Below, piece after piece: positions 40,477 through 48,114 of a stretch of 56,391 bases of DNA. The position numbers and the translations under genes are program-made. Under the pieces are notes generated by a model that saw only the letters and a list, made by a program, of their open reading frames with translations, searched no databases and had not been told where the DNA came from. The number at the start of each line of letters is the position of its first letter. Positions within the stretch are counted from its first letter, which is position 1. This stretch comes from Erythrobacter cryptus DSM 12079 (GTDB lineage Bacteria; Pseudomonadota; Alphaproteobacteria; Sphingomonadales; Sphingomonadaceae), in the NCBI RefSeq assembly GCF_000422985.1, contig NZ_AUHC01000015.1, forward strand, positions 1-56,391, in the 5' to 3' direction.

Positions 40477-41379
40477 ATGGCCCAGTCAGATGCCCCCGCG
40501 CTCAACCGCAGCCGCGAGGTGCCCGCCACCACCCAGAGCGGCTATGCGATGCTGCTGGTCAGCCTCGTGCTGATCGGCCTTGCCGCCTGGCTGTTTCTCG
40601 GCGCGGTTGCGTCCGAGCAGGCCGACGGGCTGAGGCTCATCCTCGCGCTCATCACCGGCCTTGTCGGCATCCTCATCCTCACCGGCTTTTACATGATCAA
40701 TCCCAACGAGGCCGCGGCGATCCAGCTTTTCGGTGAATACAAGGGCACCGATCGCAAGGAAGGCCTGCGCTGGGTTCTGCCCTGGCTCACCCGCAAGAAG
40801 ATTGCGGTGCGCGCCAACAACATCATTTCGGACAAGATCAAGGTCAACGACGCGCGCGGCAACCCGATCGAGATGGCCGCCCAGGTGGTGTGGCGGGTGA
40901 CCGACACCGCGCAGGCGCTGTTCGATGTCGATGATTACCGCGAATTCGTCACCGCCCAGATCGAGGCGGCGGTGCGCAAGATCGCCTCGCGCTATCCCTA
41001 TGACGATCTCGAACATGCCGAGGTGACCTTGCGCGGGAACCACGAGGAGGTGAGCGCCGAGTTGCGCATGGCGCTGATCGAGCGCCTGTCGGTGGCGGGC
41101 ATCACGGTCGATGAATGCGGCCTCACGCATCTTGCCTATGCCCCCGAGATCGCCGGCGCCATGCTGCGCCGCCAGCAGGCCGAGGCGGTGATCGCGGCGC
41201 GCACCAAGCTGGTCGAGGGGGCGGTGACGATGGTCGAGATGGCGCTGACCCAGCTTTCCGAAAAGGAGGTCGTCCACCTTGATGATGAACGCCGTGCCAC
41301 GATGGTTTCGAACCTGATGGTGGTGCTGTGCGGCGAGCGCGACACCCAGCCCGTGGTCAACGCAGGATCGCTTTATTGA
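40477..41379 (+). CDS. SPFH (band 7/prohibitin) domain membrane protein
   Basis: The 300-residue protein has two N-terminal membrane helices (about residues 22-44 and 50-72). An SPFH domain follows: '[38 protein letters not shown]', '[48 protein letters not shown]' and '[13 protein letters not shown]'. A coiled-coil tail contains the '[25 protein letters not shown]' block usual of flotillin-like proteins. These organise membrane domains or scaffold proteases, but the partner here is unknown. It begins a four-gene set with the RHH regulator and two exported or membrane proteins. Confidence 0.9.
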   Translation: MAQSDAPALNRSREVPATTQSGYAMLLVSLVLIGLAAWLFLGAVASEQADGLRLILALITGLVGILILTGFYMINPNEAAAIQLFGEYKGTDRKEGLRWVLPWLTRKKIAVRANNIISDKIKVNDARGNPIEMAAQVVWRVTDTAQALFDVDDYREFVTAQIEAAVRKIASRYPYDDLEHAEVTLRGNHEEVSAELRMALIERLSVAGITVDECGLTHLAYAPEIAGAMLRRQQAEAVIAARTKLVEGAVTMVEMALTQLSEKEVVHLDDERRATMVSNLMVVLCGERDTQPVVNAGSLY

Positions 41380-41389
41380 CGATGATGCA

Positions 41390-41587
41390 ATGAGCGCCAA
41401 GAAAGCCTTTCCCCTGCGTCTCGATCCGGCGCTCTATGAGGCGGTGCAGCGGCTCGCCGATGCCGAATTGCGCAGCGTCAATGCCGAGATCGAGGTGCTG
41501 CTGCGCGAGGCCCTGGCGCGGCGGGGCGTAAAGGTGGGCCGCAGTGCAGCGCCAAGGCGCGGGCGCCCGCCGAGCGCTGCGAGCTAG
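41390..41587 (+). CDS. Arc/MetJ-type ribbon-helix-helix protein with AT-hook-like tail
   Basis: The 65-residue protein has a short beta strand ('KKAFPLRLDPAL') and two helices ('YEAVQRLADAEL' and 'SVNAEIEVLLREALARRG'), the RHH DNA-binding fold. The tail 'APRRGRPPSAAS' contains the Arg-Gly-Arg-Pro core of an AT-hook. Similar small proteins are often found next to SPFH genes in Sphingomonadales. It follows the SPFH gene by 10 bases and may regulate the promoter at 40444-40465. A toxin-antitoxin role is possible but no toxin gene is seen. Confidence 0.75.
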   Translation: MSAKKAFPLRLDPALYEAVQRLADAELRSVNAEIEVLLREALARRGVKVGRSAAPRRGRPPSAAS

Positions 41588-41594
41588 GGAGGCA

Positions 41595-41936
41595 ATGATG
41601 CGTGAGTCCGAGAAGCCCTTCGTGCTCTACCGGCGCGGGCCGTGGAACTTCAACATCGTGCCGCGCGGACGCCGCGGCTGGATGCTGACCGGCCTGTGGG
41701 TGGCGGGCTTGCTGATCCCGGCGGCGGCGTTTGAGCACTATGCCGGGATGCACGCGGGCAGGGGCGAGTTCTTCGTCGGCCTCGCGCTGTTCCTCGCCGC
41801 AACACTGGTCTGGGCGATCGCCATGACAAGGTGGATGAAGGCCCGTGCCGAAGTGATCGACTTGCGCACGATCGACGCGCCCGGGCGCGAAAAGAACCGG
41901 CGCGGCGGGCGCGGCCGCGGCCAGGGCCGGGGTTGA
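41595..41936 (+). CDS. Small two-helix membrane protein
   Basis: The 113-residue protein has two membrane helices at about residues 29-46 ('WMLTGLWVAGLLIPAAAF') and 57-77 ('FFVGLALFLAATLVWAIAMT'). The N-terminus carries 'LYRRGPWNFNIVPRGRRG' and the C-terminal tail is basic and Arg/Gly-rich. No function is known. A GGGAGG site precedes the paired ATGATG at 41595. It sits eight bases after the RHH gene, so it is in the same operon. Confidence 0.68.
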   Translation: MMRESEKPFVLYRRGPWNFNIVPRGRRGWMLTGLWVAGLLIPAAAFEHYAGMHAGRGEFFVGLALFLAATLVWAIAMTRWMKARAEVIDLRTIDAPGREKNRRGGRGRGQGRG

Positions 41937-41966
41937 GGAACGCGCCCGCGGCGGCGCCGTTTGCCC

Positions 41967-42938
41967 ATGGTGATCCGGCCCTTCCTGCCCGCATTGCTGC
42001 TTGGCCTCTTGCCCGCCCCGGCCCTCGCTGCGGGACAGGCGGCCGCGATCACGCCGCCGACCGCGCCGCAAGCACCATCGCCTGATAGCTTGGTGCTCGA
42101 AGGCGACAACATCATCACCCTCATCGTCAATGGCACGGCGCTGCGCTTTGAGGTCAGTGCCGAGGCCTTCGGCGCGCCGGTGGTCAATCCCGAGGTGGCC
42201 GCCGCCGGCAATTGGCTGCCCGAGGCCCGGCGCGGCTGGCGCTTCGGCCCGGTCGCTCTCGAGGGGCATGGCGCGGTGCAGGCGGTCGATTTCGGGGCCG
42301 GACCGGTGCCGCTGCTCCTCACCTGGAGCGCGCGACCGGTCTCGTCCCGGGCCGATGGCGTGATCGGGGTGCATCACCTGCCCTATACCCGCGTCACCTT
42401 CCGCCTCGGCGCGCGCGCGGAGGGCGCGCAGACCTATCGTTTCGCCCTGGTGCGCGCGGGCGGCGCCCGCAACACCCGGATCGGCACCGAGGTGCTGCTC
42501 GGCAAGGAGCGCCTGCTGGCGATCTTCGTGCCCGATCGCGCCCACACCCTGGTGACCGCCCCCACCGCCAATTTCCTCGCCACCCATCTCGACGGCGGGT
42601 TCGAGCCGGGCGCGCCGGGCGTGGTGGCAATGCCTTTCGGCATCACGCGCCCGATGCGGATGATGCGCACCGCGCGCCCGCTCGAAATCGGCCCCTTTGC
42701 CATCACCCAATTTGCCGTGCGCATCGCTGATTACGGCACGACGCGCCGGGTGGGCGAACTTGCGGCCGACGATCCGCGGCTCGATCCCTCCCAGATCCTC
42801 GTCAGCCGCCGCAAGGGCCGGGGCCGGCCCGATCTGCTCACCCGTATCGGGCGCGATCAGCTGGGGGCCTGCGCGGCGATCACCTATGATTTCGCGCTGG
42901 CAGAAATCCGCCTGACCTGCGCCGATGGCGCCGCCTAG
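41967..42938 (+). CDS. Exported protein of unknown function
   Basis: The 323-residue protein has a signal peptide ('FLPALLLGLLPAPALAAG') and a beta-rich domain with no recognised catalytic site. It contains 'ADGVIGVHHLPYTRVTF' and 'LDGGFEPGAPGVVAMPFG', which faintly resemble retropepsin-like folds. No Asp-Thr/Ser-Gly protease motif is present. ATG 41967 is used; a TTG start at 41961 would add two residues. It overlaps the end of the convergent bchJ gene by four bases. Confidence 0.65.
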   Translation: MVIRPFLPALLLGLLPAPALAAGQAAAITPPTAPQAPSPDSLVLEGDNIITLIVNGTALRFEVSAEAFGAPVVNPEVAAAGNWLPEARRGWRFGPVALEGHGAVQAVDFGAGPVPLLLTWSARPVSSRADGVIGVHHLPYTRVTFRLGARAEGAQTYRFALVRAGGARNTRIGTEVLLGKERLLAIFVPDRAHTLVTAPTANFLATHLDGGFEPGAPGVVAMPFGITRPMRMMRTARPLEIGPFAITQFAVRIADYGTTRRVGELAADDPRLDPSQILVSRRKGRGRPDLLTRIGRDQLGACAAITYDFALAEIRLTCADGAA

Positions 42939-43540
42939 CCCCGCGCAATGGCAAAGCGCCGGGCGAGCGGTCGGCCCGGCAGATCGCCAAGGACGCGGCA
43001 GCGGCAATCGGCGGAGACCAACTCGCGATAGAGCCGGGTGATCACCGCGGCATACCAGTCAAACAGGCTGTCGGGCGGGATCACCGGGTCGTCGGCGACG
43101 GTGCGGTCAATGGTGAAGGCCCAACCGCCCTGGGCGAAGAAGCGCCCGGCGCCGGCGAAGGTCCAGGCGTGGCGGTCGATAGCGCGCATCAGCAGCGGGG
43201 CAGCAAGCAACGGCGGCAGGCGGCGCAGCAAGCACACCGCGACGCGCGGAATGCGCCGAGCGATGAGGTAATCGGCGGTGCGCCGCCCCGCCTCCTCGGC
43301 GATCTCGTAGGCTCCTGCCGGATCGTGCAGCGCCAGCCAGCGGTGCAGCCGCAGCGCCTCGAATTCGGGGATCATCGCCTCGCCAGTGGGCAGCACCGCG
43401 ATCTGCGCATCCTCGAGGATCGCCCGGGTCTCCGCGGCGCCCAGCCGCTCCTCCATCACCGCCACGGCATGAAGCACCGCGTGCGGCCCGATCAGCGCCG
43501 GGGTGCGGGGCTGGGCGCGGCGGCGGGCTTCAGCCGACAT
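42935..43540 (-). CDS. bchJ: Bacteriochlorophyll 4-vinyl reductase-type protein BchJ
   Basis: The 201-residue protein matches the BchJ pattern with its V4R-like fold. It starts near '[20 protein letters not shown]', then has 'EAMIPE', '[22 protein letters not shown]', '[31 protein letters not shown]', and a Cys-rich C-terminus. BchJ is associated with 4-vinyl-group reduction in bacteriochlorophyll synthesis, although its exact enzymatic role has been disputed. The frame is open and looks complete. ATG 43540 is used; it overlaps the end of the bchE pseudogene by 11 bases, the order usual in photosynthesis gene clusters. Its partner bchE is broken, so this gene may be functionally stranded. Confidence 0.78.
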   Translation of the reverse strand: MSAEARRRAQPRTPALIGPHAVLHAVAVMEERLGAAETRAILEDAQIAVLPTGEAMIPEFEALRLHRWLALHDPAGAYEIAEEAGRRTADYLIARRIPRVAVCLLRRLPPLLAAPLLMRAIDRHAWTFAGAGRFFAQGGWAFTIDRTVADDPVIPPDSLFDWYAAVITRLYRELVSADCRCRVLGDLPGRPLARRFAIARG

Positions 43541-44855
43541 CAACTCCAGCCCCCACGCGCGCGGCGCTGCGTTCCTTCGCCCGGGCCTTCATCTGCGCGC
43601 GCAGTGCAGCGCGGCGGGCCTCTGCCTGGGCCGCACGGTCGGCGCTGGTCTGCCAGTCAACAGCCGCGGGCAGCGCGGCTGTGCGACTCTCATCGAAATG
43701 CCAGTCGAGCGCCTTCTTCGTCTGCGGGCCCCAATAGCCTGCCTTGCCCAGATCATAGAAGCTGCGGCGAAAGCCCGTGCGCAGGAAGGCCCACAGGCAG
43801 CCGAGGAGATAGCGCCGGCGAAACCCGCTGCCGCGCCAGGGATAGTGGAACAGCGCCTTGCGCATGTAGAAACGGCGGTAGTTCTTCATCACCCCATCGA
43901 GCAGCTCGCCCCGCTCCATCGCCGCCGGCTTCATGATCGGCGTGACGAATTTGTATTTGGAAAAATCGTGAACCTCAACCTGGTCCTTCAGCTCCTCGAA
44001 CAGCGGGGGGTGTAGGGCCAGGGGGTGTACATCGCCCAATTGGCAAGATCGGGCTGCCAGTCCCAGGCCATGCAATAGGTTTCCTCGAGGGTTTCGGGGG
44101 TTTCATTGTCGAGCCCGACGATGAACTGGGCCTCGACGAAGATATCGGCCTCGCGCAGCAGGCGGATCGCGGTGCGGTTCTCCTCGACCTTGGTTTCCTT
44201 GTGGAAACGGTCGAGCTTCATCTGCGCTGCCGCCTCGGTGCCGAGGCTGACATGGACGAGGCCCGCGCGCCGGTAGAAGGGCAGCAATTCGCGATCCCGA
44301 TAGATGTCGGTGACCCGCGTGTTGATCCCCCACTTCACCTTGTCGGGCAGGCCGCGATCGATCAGCTCCTGGCAGAAGCGGATGAAGGCCTTGCGATTGA
44401 TCGTCGGCTCCTCGTCGGCAAGGATGAAGAAGCCAACGCCATGCCGCTCGTGCAGCTCCTCGATCTCATCGACCACGGCCTTGGGATCGCGCAGGCGATA
44501 ATCGCGCCAGAACTTCCATTGCGAGCAGAAGGAACAGGTGAAGGGGCAGCCGCGCGCCAGATTGGGAATGGCGACCCGGGTGCCAAGCGGGATATAGGTG
44601 TATTGCTTCCAGTCGAGCACGTCCCAATCGGGGCTGATCAGGCCCATGTCCTTGATCGTCGGGGCGGAGCGCGGCCATGCGCCGGGCGAGCTCGTCATCG
44701 TCCAGCCCCTCGGTCATGGCGTCGATGAAGGTGATGTCGGTAAAGCCGGCGCGCTTCAACGGGCCGGCGAGGTAGGCGACCCAAGCCGGGGGCCAGGTGC
44801 CGGCGATCTCGGCCCCGCCCGAGCGGTAATTGGGATGAACGAACAGGATGCGCAT
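43530..44855 (-). pseudogene. bchE: Degraded bchE, anaerobic Mg-protoporphyrin IX monomethyl ester cyclase
   Basis: Intact BchE is a radical-SAM/B12 oxidative cyclase. Here three frames are needed. The N-terminus ('[31 protein letters not shown]') runs to 'AALRPD'. At 44658-44665 it jumps to '[22 protein letters not shown]' in another frame, losing about 100 residues of the B12-binding half. The deletion ends share GCCCCGAC. The radical-SAM core '[13 protein letters not shown]' and '[13 protein letters not shown]' is otherwise well conserved. A second shift in a run of six G's (44005-44010) separates 'YTPWPYTP' from '[11 protein letters not shown]'. The start has a good GGGGGAG site. This run could be a sequencing error, but the deletion cannot. 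Confidence 0.85.
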
Positions 44856-44911
44856 GGCCTTTGCTCCCCCTCTTGGATGGCCCAAGGTGAGGGACACGGG
44901 GTGCCGGGGCC

Positions 44912-44925
44912 TTGCGCTGGATCAA
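44912..44925. promoter_or_regulatory. FNR-like box upstream of the bchE pseudogene
   Basis: TTGCGCTGGATCAA matches the FNR consensus TTGAT-N4-ATCAA at eight of ten positions, with one half-site perfect. Its centre is about 64 bases upstream of the bchE start at 44855. FnrL control of bchE is known from Rhodobacter, so this is probably a relic of oxygen regulation. A single-site match is only suggestive. Confidence 0.5.
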
Positions 44926-45042
44926 ATGCGAAAGGCCCGATCCCTGAGCAGAGCGGATTGGGCGCGCAGTTGCTCCCGGCCAGCGATTGCCCCCCAGCCC
45001 CGGCCCTTCCCCAAGGAGAAGGAAGCAATGTGAGGGAATGCC

Positions 45043-45612
45043 TTATTCCGCTTTCGCCGCGTGCTCGGCCCGGGCGATGGCGTGGAGCCAATCGGCATGG
45101 CGCGGGGCCTTTTTGGTCTGGCTCCATTCCTCCAGCATCAGCGGGGCGACGCGGGCAAGCTCGTCATATTGCTCAGGGGTGCCGATGTCAGCGGCAAGTT
45201 CCACCCGGTGGCCATTGGGATCGAAGAAATAGATCGACTTGAAGATGCCGTGATGGGTCGGCCCCAGCACCTCAACTCCTTGCGCCTCGATATGCGCCTT
45301 GGCGGCAAGCAGCGCTTCTTCCGAAGGCACCTTGAAGGCGAGGTGCTGCACCCAGGCCGGGGTGTTGGGATCCTTGCCCATCTCGGGCTGGTTCGGCAGC
45401 TCGAAGAAGGCAAGGATATTGCCACCCCCCGCATCGAGGAAGACGTGCATGTAGGGATCATATTCGCCGGTGGATGGCACGTGATCCTCGGCAAAGGCGG
45501 TGGTGTAGGCCATGCCGAGCACCCGGCCATACCATTCCACCGTCTCTTTTGCGTCCTTGCAGCGATAGGCCGCATGGTGGATGCCGGCGAGCTTTACCGG
45601 ATGCGCGCTCAT
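45043..45612 (-). CDS. VOC family protein (glyoxalase/dioxygenase fold)
   Basis: The 189-residue protein has the paired beta-alpha-beta-beta-beta modules of the vicinal oxygen chelate fold: '[24 protein letters not shown]' and '[26 protein letters not shown]'. Candidate metal ligands are His13, His94 and a Glu in '[11 protein letters not shown]'. Its start overlaps the stop of hpd (ATGA at 45609), so the two are co-translated. It may act on a downstream tyrosine or aromatic intermediate, but the substrate is not known. Confidence 0.85.
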   Translation of the reverse strand: MSAHPVKLAGIHHAAYRCKDAKETVEWYGRVLGMAYTTAFAEDHVPSTGEYDPYMHVFLDAGGGNILAFFELPNQPEMGKDPNTPAWVQHLAFKVPSEEALLAAKAHIEAQGVEVLGPTHHGIFKSIYFFDPNGHRVELAADIGTPEQYDELARVAPLMLEEWSQTKKAPRHADWLHAIARAEHAAKAE

Positions 45613-46739
45613 TGGGCCGGCTCCTCGACCTTGAGCACCCCGCGAATGATCTGATCGCGCTCCATGCTTTCAAACAGGGCCTTGAAATTGCCCTCGCCAA
45701 AGCCCTCGTCGCCCTTGCGCTGGATGAACTCGAAGAACACCGGGCCAATCTGCGCCTGGGCGAAGATCTGCAGGAGCAGGCGCGGCTGGCCGCCCTCGGT
45801 GCTGCCATCGAGCAGGATCCCGCGGGCCTTGAGCGCCGCGACATCCTCGCCATGGCCGGGAAGGCGCTCGTCGAGCATGTCGTAGTAGGTCGCGGGCGGC
45901 GGGGTCATGAAGGGCACGCCAAGCGCCTTGAGCCGATCCCAGCAGGCAACCAGATCATCGCAGATGAGCGCGATGTGCTGGATGCCCTCGCCGTTGAAGG
46001 CGCGCAGGAACTCCTCGATCTGGCCCTTGCCGCCCTCGCCTTCCTCGTTCAGCGGGATACGGATCTTGCCATCGGGCGCGGTCAGGGCCTTGCTGGTCAG
46101 GCCGGTATATTCGCCCTTGATGTCGAAATAGCGGATCTCGCGGAAGTTGAAGAGGGTCTCGTAGTAATCGGCCCAATACTTCATCCGCCCGCCATAGACA
46201 TTGTGGGTGAGGTGATCGATGGTGTGGAAGCCCGCCCCCACGGGGCGCCGCTCCACCCCGGGCAGATATTCAAAATCAATGTCATAGATCGTCAGGCCAT
46301 TGCCCTTCTCGGCCCCTTCGTAGCGATCGACAAGGTAGAGGATCGCCCCGCCGATCCCGCGGATCGCCGGGATGCGCAGCTCCATCGGGCCAGGATCATT
46401 GGCCACCGGCTCGGCGCCGCGTTCAACGAGATGGGCATAGGCGCGCGCTGCATCGCGCACCCTGAAGGCCATGCCGCAGGCCGAAGGCCCGTGTTCGCGG
46501 GCGAAATACCAGGCCGCACTCCGCGGCTCGTAATTGGCGATGAAGTTGATGCCGCCCTGCCGCCAGAGCTGCACGTCCTTGGAACGGTGCTGCGCCACCA
46601 GCGCAAAGCCCATGGCTTCAAACACCGGCTCGAGCACGCCCTTTTCCGGCGCGCAGAACTCGACAAACTCGAAGCCATCGAGGCCCGCGGGGTTGTCGAA
46701 CAGGTCCTTGGCGTGGCGATCAATGGCTTGGGCGGTCAT
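45609..46739 (-). CDS. hppD: 4-hydroxyphenylpyruvate dioxygenase
   Basis: The non-haem Fe(II) enzyme converts 4-hydroxyphenylpyruvate to homogentisate in tyrosine catabolism. The 376-residue protein has the two VOC modules with the Fe-binding His in 'IDHLTHNV' and '[10 protein letters not shown]', and the Glu in '[12 protein letters not shown]'. '[25 protein letters not shown]' and '[18 protein letters not shown]' are hallmark C-terminal blocks. A purine-rich site precedes the ATG. It is divergent from a second VOC gene across a palindromic operator candidate at 46776-46789. Confidence 0.95.
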   Translation of the reverse strand: MTAQAIDRHAKDLFDNPAGLDGFEFVEFCAPEKGVLEPVFEAMGFALVAQHRSKDVQLWRQGGINFIANYEPRSAAWYFAREHGPSACGMAFRVRDAARAYAHLVERGAEPVANDPGPMELRIPAIRGIGGAILYLVDRYEGAEKGNGLTIYDIDFEYLPGVERRPVGAGFHTIDHLTHNVYGGRMKYWADYYETLFNFREIRYFDIKGEYTGLTSKALTAPDGKIRIPLNEEGEGGKGQIEEFLRAFNGEGIQHIALICDDLVACWDRLKALGVPFMTPPPATYYDMLDERLPGHGEDVAALKARGILLDGSTEGGQPRLLLQIFAQAQIGPVFFEFIQRKGDEGFGEGNFKALFESMERDQIIRGVLKVEEPAQ

Positions 46740-46775
46740 CGGCGATCCCTTCGTACCCTTCGCAAGGGCATGATA

Positions 46776-46789
46776 GTTTCAATTGAAAC
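46776..46789. promoter_or_regulatory. Perfect 14-bp palindrome between divergent hppD and VOC genes
   Basis: GTTTCAATTGAAAC is a perfect inverted repeat between the hppD start (46739, minus) and the VOC start (46896, plus). The surroundings are G+C-rich, so an A+T-rich palindrome stands out. It suits a dimeric regulator such as a MarR-family protein controlling both directions. The regulator gene is not visible in the window. Confidence 0.6.
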
Positions 46790-46895
46790 CATGTAAGCCA
46801 TGGCGCCGAGTCGCGCAAGCACGCCAGGCAAGGCGGCGGGCAATTGCCAAAGCGCGCGCCGCGCGGCACTCTGGCCAAGCGAAAGGAGAGCAGCG

Positions 46896-47438
46896 ATGGC
46901 CGAGGGCACGCAACTCAAGACCAAGGGCATCAACCATGTCGCGCTGGTGTGCCGCGACATGGCCGAGACGGTGCGCTTCTACACCGAAATCCTCAACATG
47001 CCGCTGTTCAAGACGGTTCAGTTGCCCGACGGCGGGCAGCATTTCTTCTTCGATTGCGGCGGGGGCAATGCGGTGGCGTTCTTCTGGTGGAAGGATGCCC
47101 CGCCGGCCGCGCCAGGAATCGCCTCGGTCAAGAAGTTCCCGTTCGAGGCCAAGACCGCGGTCGGCTCGATGAACCACCTCGCCTTCCACATGGAGGAGGC
47201 CGAGCTGGAAGCCGCGCTCGCGCGGCTCGAGGCGGCGGGCGTGCCCCACACCCACATGGTCTTCAACCATGATGACAGCCCCTCGGGCTATGCCCGCGAG
47301 ATGCATGAAGGGGTGTTCATCCGCTCGGTCTATTTCTCCGATCCCAACGGCATCCTGCTCGAATTTGCCGCGACGACCCGCAGCTTCACCCCCGATGACG
47401 TGCGCCACGCCCCGGCAAGCCTGGTGGAGCCGGCCTGA
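46896..47438 (+). CDS. VOC family protein, second copy at the hppD locus
   Basis: The 180-residue protein has the VOC fold in 'INHVALVCRDMAETVRFYTEILNMPLFKTVQLPDGGQHFFFDCGGG' and 'MNHLAFHMEEAELEAALARLEAAGV', with the final Glu in 'GILLEFAAT'. It differs from the 45043 protein in length and sequence. An AAAGGAG site precedes the ATG. The next gene starts within its stop (TGATG at 47436), so the two are translated together. The reaction is unknown; an aromatic or lactoyl-type substrate is plausible by context. Confidence 0.85.
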   Translation: MAEGTQLKTKGINHVALVCRDMAETVRFYTEILNMPLFKTVQLPDGGQHFFFDCGGGNAVAFFWWKDAPPAAPGIASVKKFPFEAKTAVGSMNHLAFHMEEAELEAALARLEAAGVPHTHMVFNHDDSPSGYAREMHEGVFIRSVYFSDPNGILLEFAATTRSFTPDDVRHAPASLVEPA

Positions 47439-48079
47439 TGCCGCGCCTGCGCCAGGTGCCGCGTGGCGAGGCCGATGCCGAGGTTGCGCTGCCACTCTAT
47501 AACCTCCTGTTCGGCGCCCGCGATCCGGTGGCCGAGCCCGGCACCGCCACCGGCACGCCCGGCGATTGGTGGACGGTCTTCGCCCTCTCCCCCGATACGC
47601 TGCGCCACGCCGCGCAGGGCTTTTCCTATTACCGCTCGCCCAAGCGCAAGCTCGATCCGGTCTTGCGCGAGCTGGGCCAGACCTGGGCGGGATGGGCCAC
47701 CGGCAGCCAGTTCGTCTTTTCCCAGCACTGCAAATCGCTGCGCGGGCTGGGCGTGAGCGAGGAAAAGATCGCCGCCCTGCCCACCTGGCAGACCGCAAGT
47801 GCCTTCGATGCGAAGGAGCGCCTTGTCCTTGCCTATGCCGATCGGCTGGTGTGCCATCAGGGCCGCGTGCCCGATGCGCTTTTTGCCGAGCTCAAGGCGG
47901 CCTTCAGCGACGAGGAGATCCTCGAGCTTACCTACATCACCTGCCTTTACCTCATGCACGCGGTGATGAGCCGGGCGCTGCGCACCGAGTTTGACGACCG
48001 CGACGATCCGATCGTCGAGGTGCCCGCACCCGAAGGCTTCGACGCGCTCGATTTTCTTGGCGGCAAGCGGCGCGAATAG
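47438..48079 (+). CDS. Carboxymuconolactone decarboxylase / AhpD-like protein
   Basis: The 213-residue all-helical protein resembles the CMD/AhpD superfamily. 'FVFSQHCKSLRGLGVSEEKIAALPTW' corresponds to the active-site helix and 'AKERLVLAYADRLVCHQGRVPDALFAELKAAFSDEEILELTYITCLYLM' to the following CMD helices. The usual CxxC pair is not seen: only 'QHCKS' with one Cys remains there. It may not be a peroxidase. It is co-translated with the VOC gene at 46896. Confidence 0.75.
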   Translation: MPRLRQVPRGEADAEVALPLYNLLFGARDPVAEPGTATGTPGDWWTVFALSPDTLRHAAQGFSYYRSPKRKLDPVLRELGQTWAGWATGSQFVFSQHCKSLRGLGVSEEKIAALPTWQTASAFDAKERLVLAYADRLVCHQGRVPDALFAELKAAFSDEEILELTYITCLYLMHAVMSRALRTEFDDRDDPIVEVPAPEGFDALDFLGGKRRE

Positions 48080-48101
48080 CCCCTTCCCGCAACGGAAGGG
48101 G
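48080..48101. terminator. Hairpin between convergent genes
   Basis: CCCCTTCC (48080-48087) pairs perfectly with GGAAGGGG (48094-48101) across a six-base loop. It lies between the AhpD-like and thiolase-like genes and resembles the C/G-rich repeat at 13259-13347. A two-way terminator role is likely. Confidence 0.6.
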
Positions 48102-48114
48102 TTGGGCGGGGGTA

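Noticed and set aside
41967..42938. Retropepsin-like aspartic protease
   Set aside because: Only faint fold-like patterns exist and no Asp-Thr/Ser-Gly motif is present, so the function is left open.
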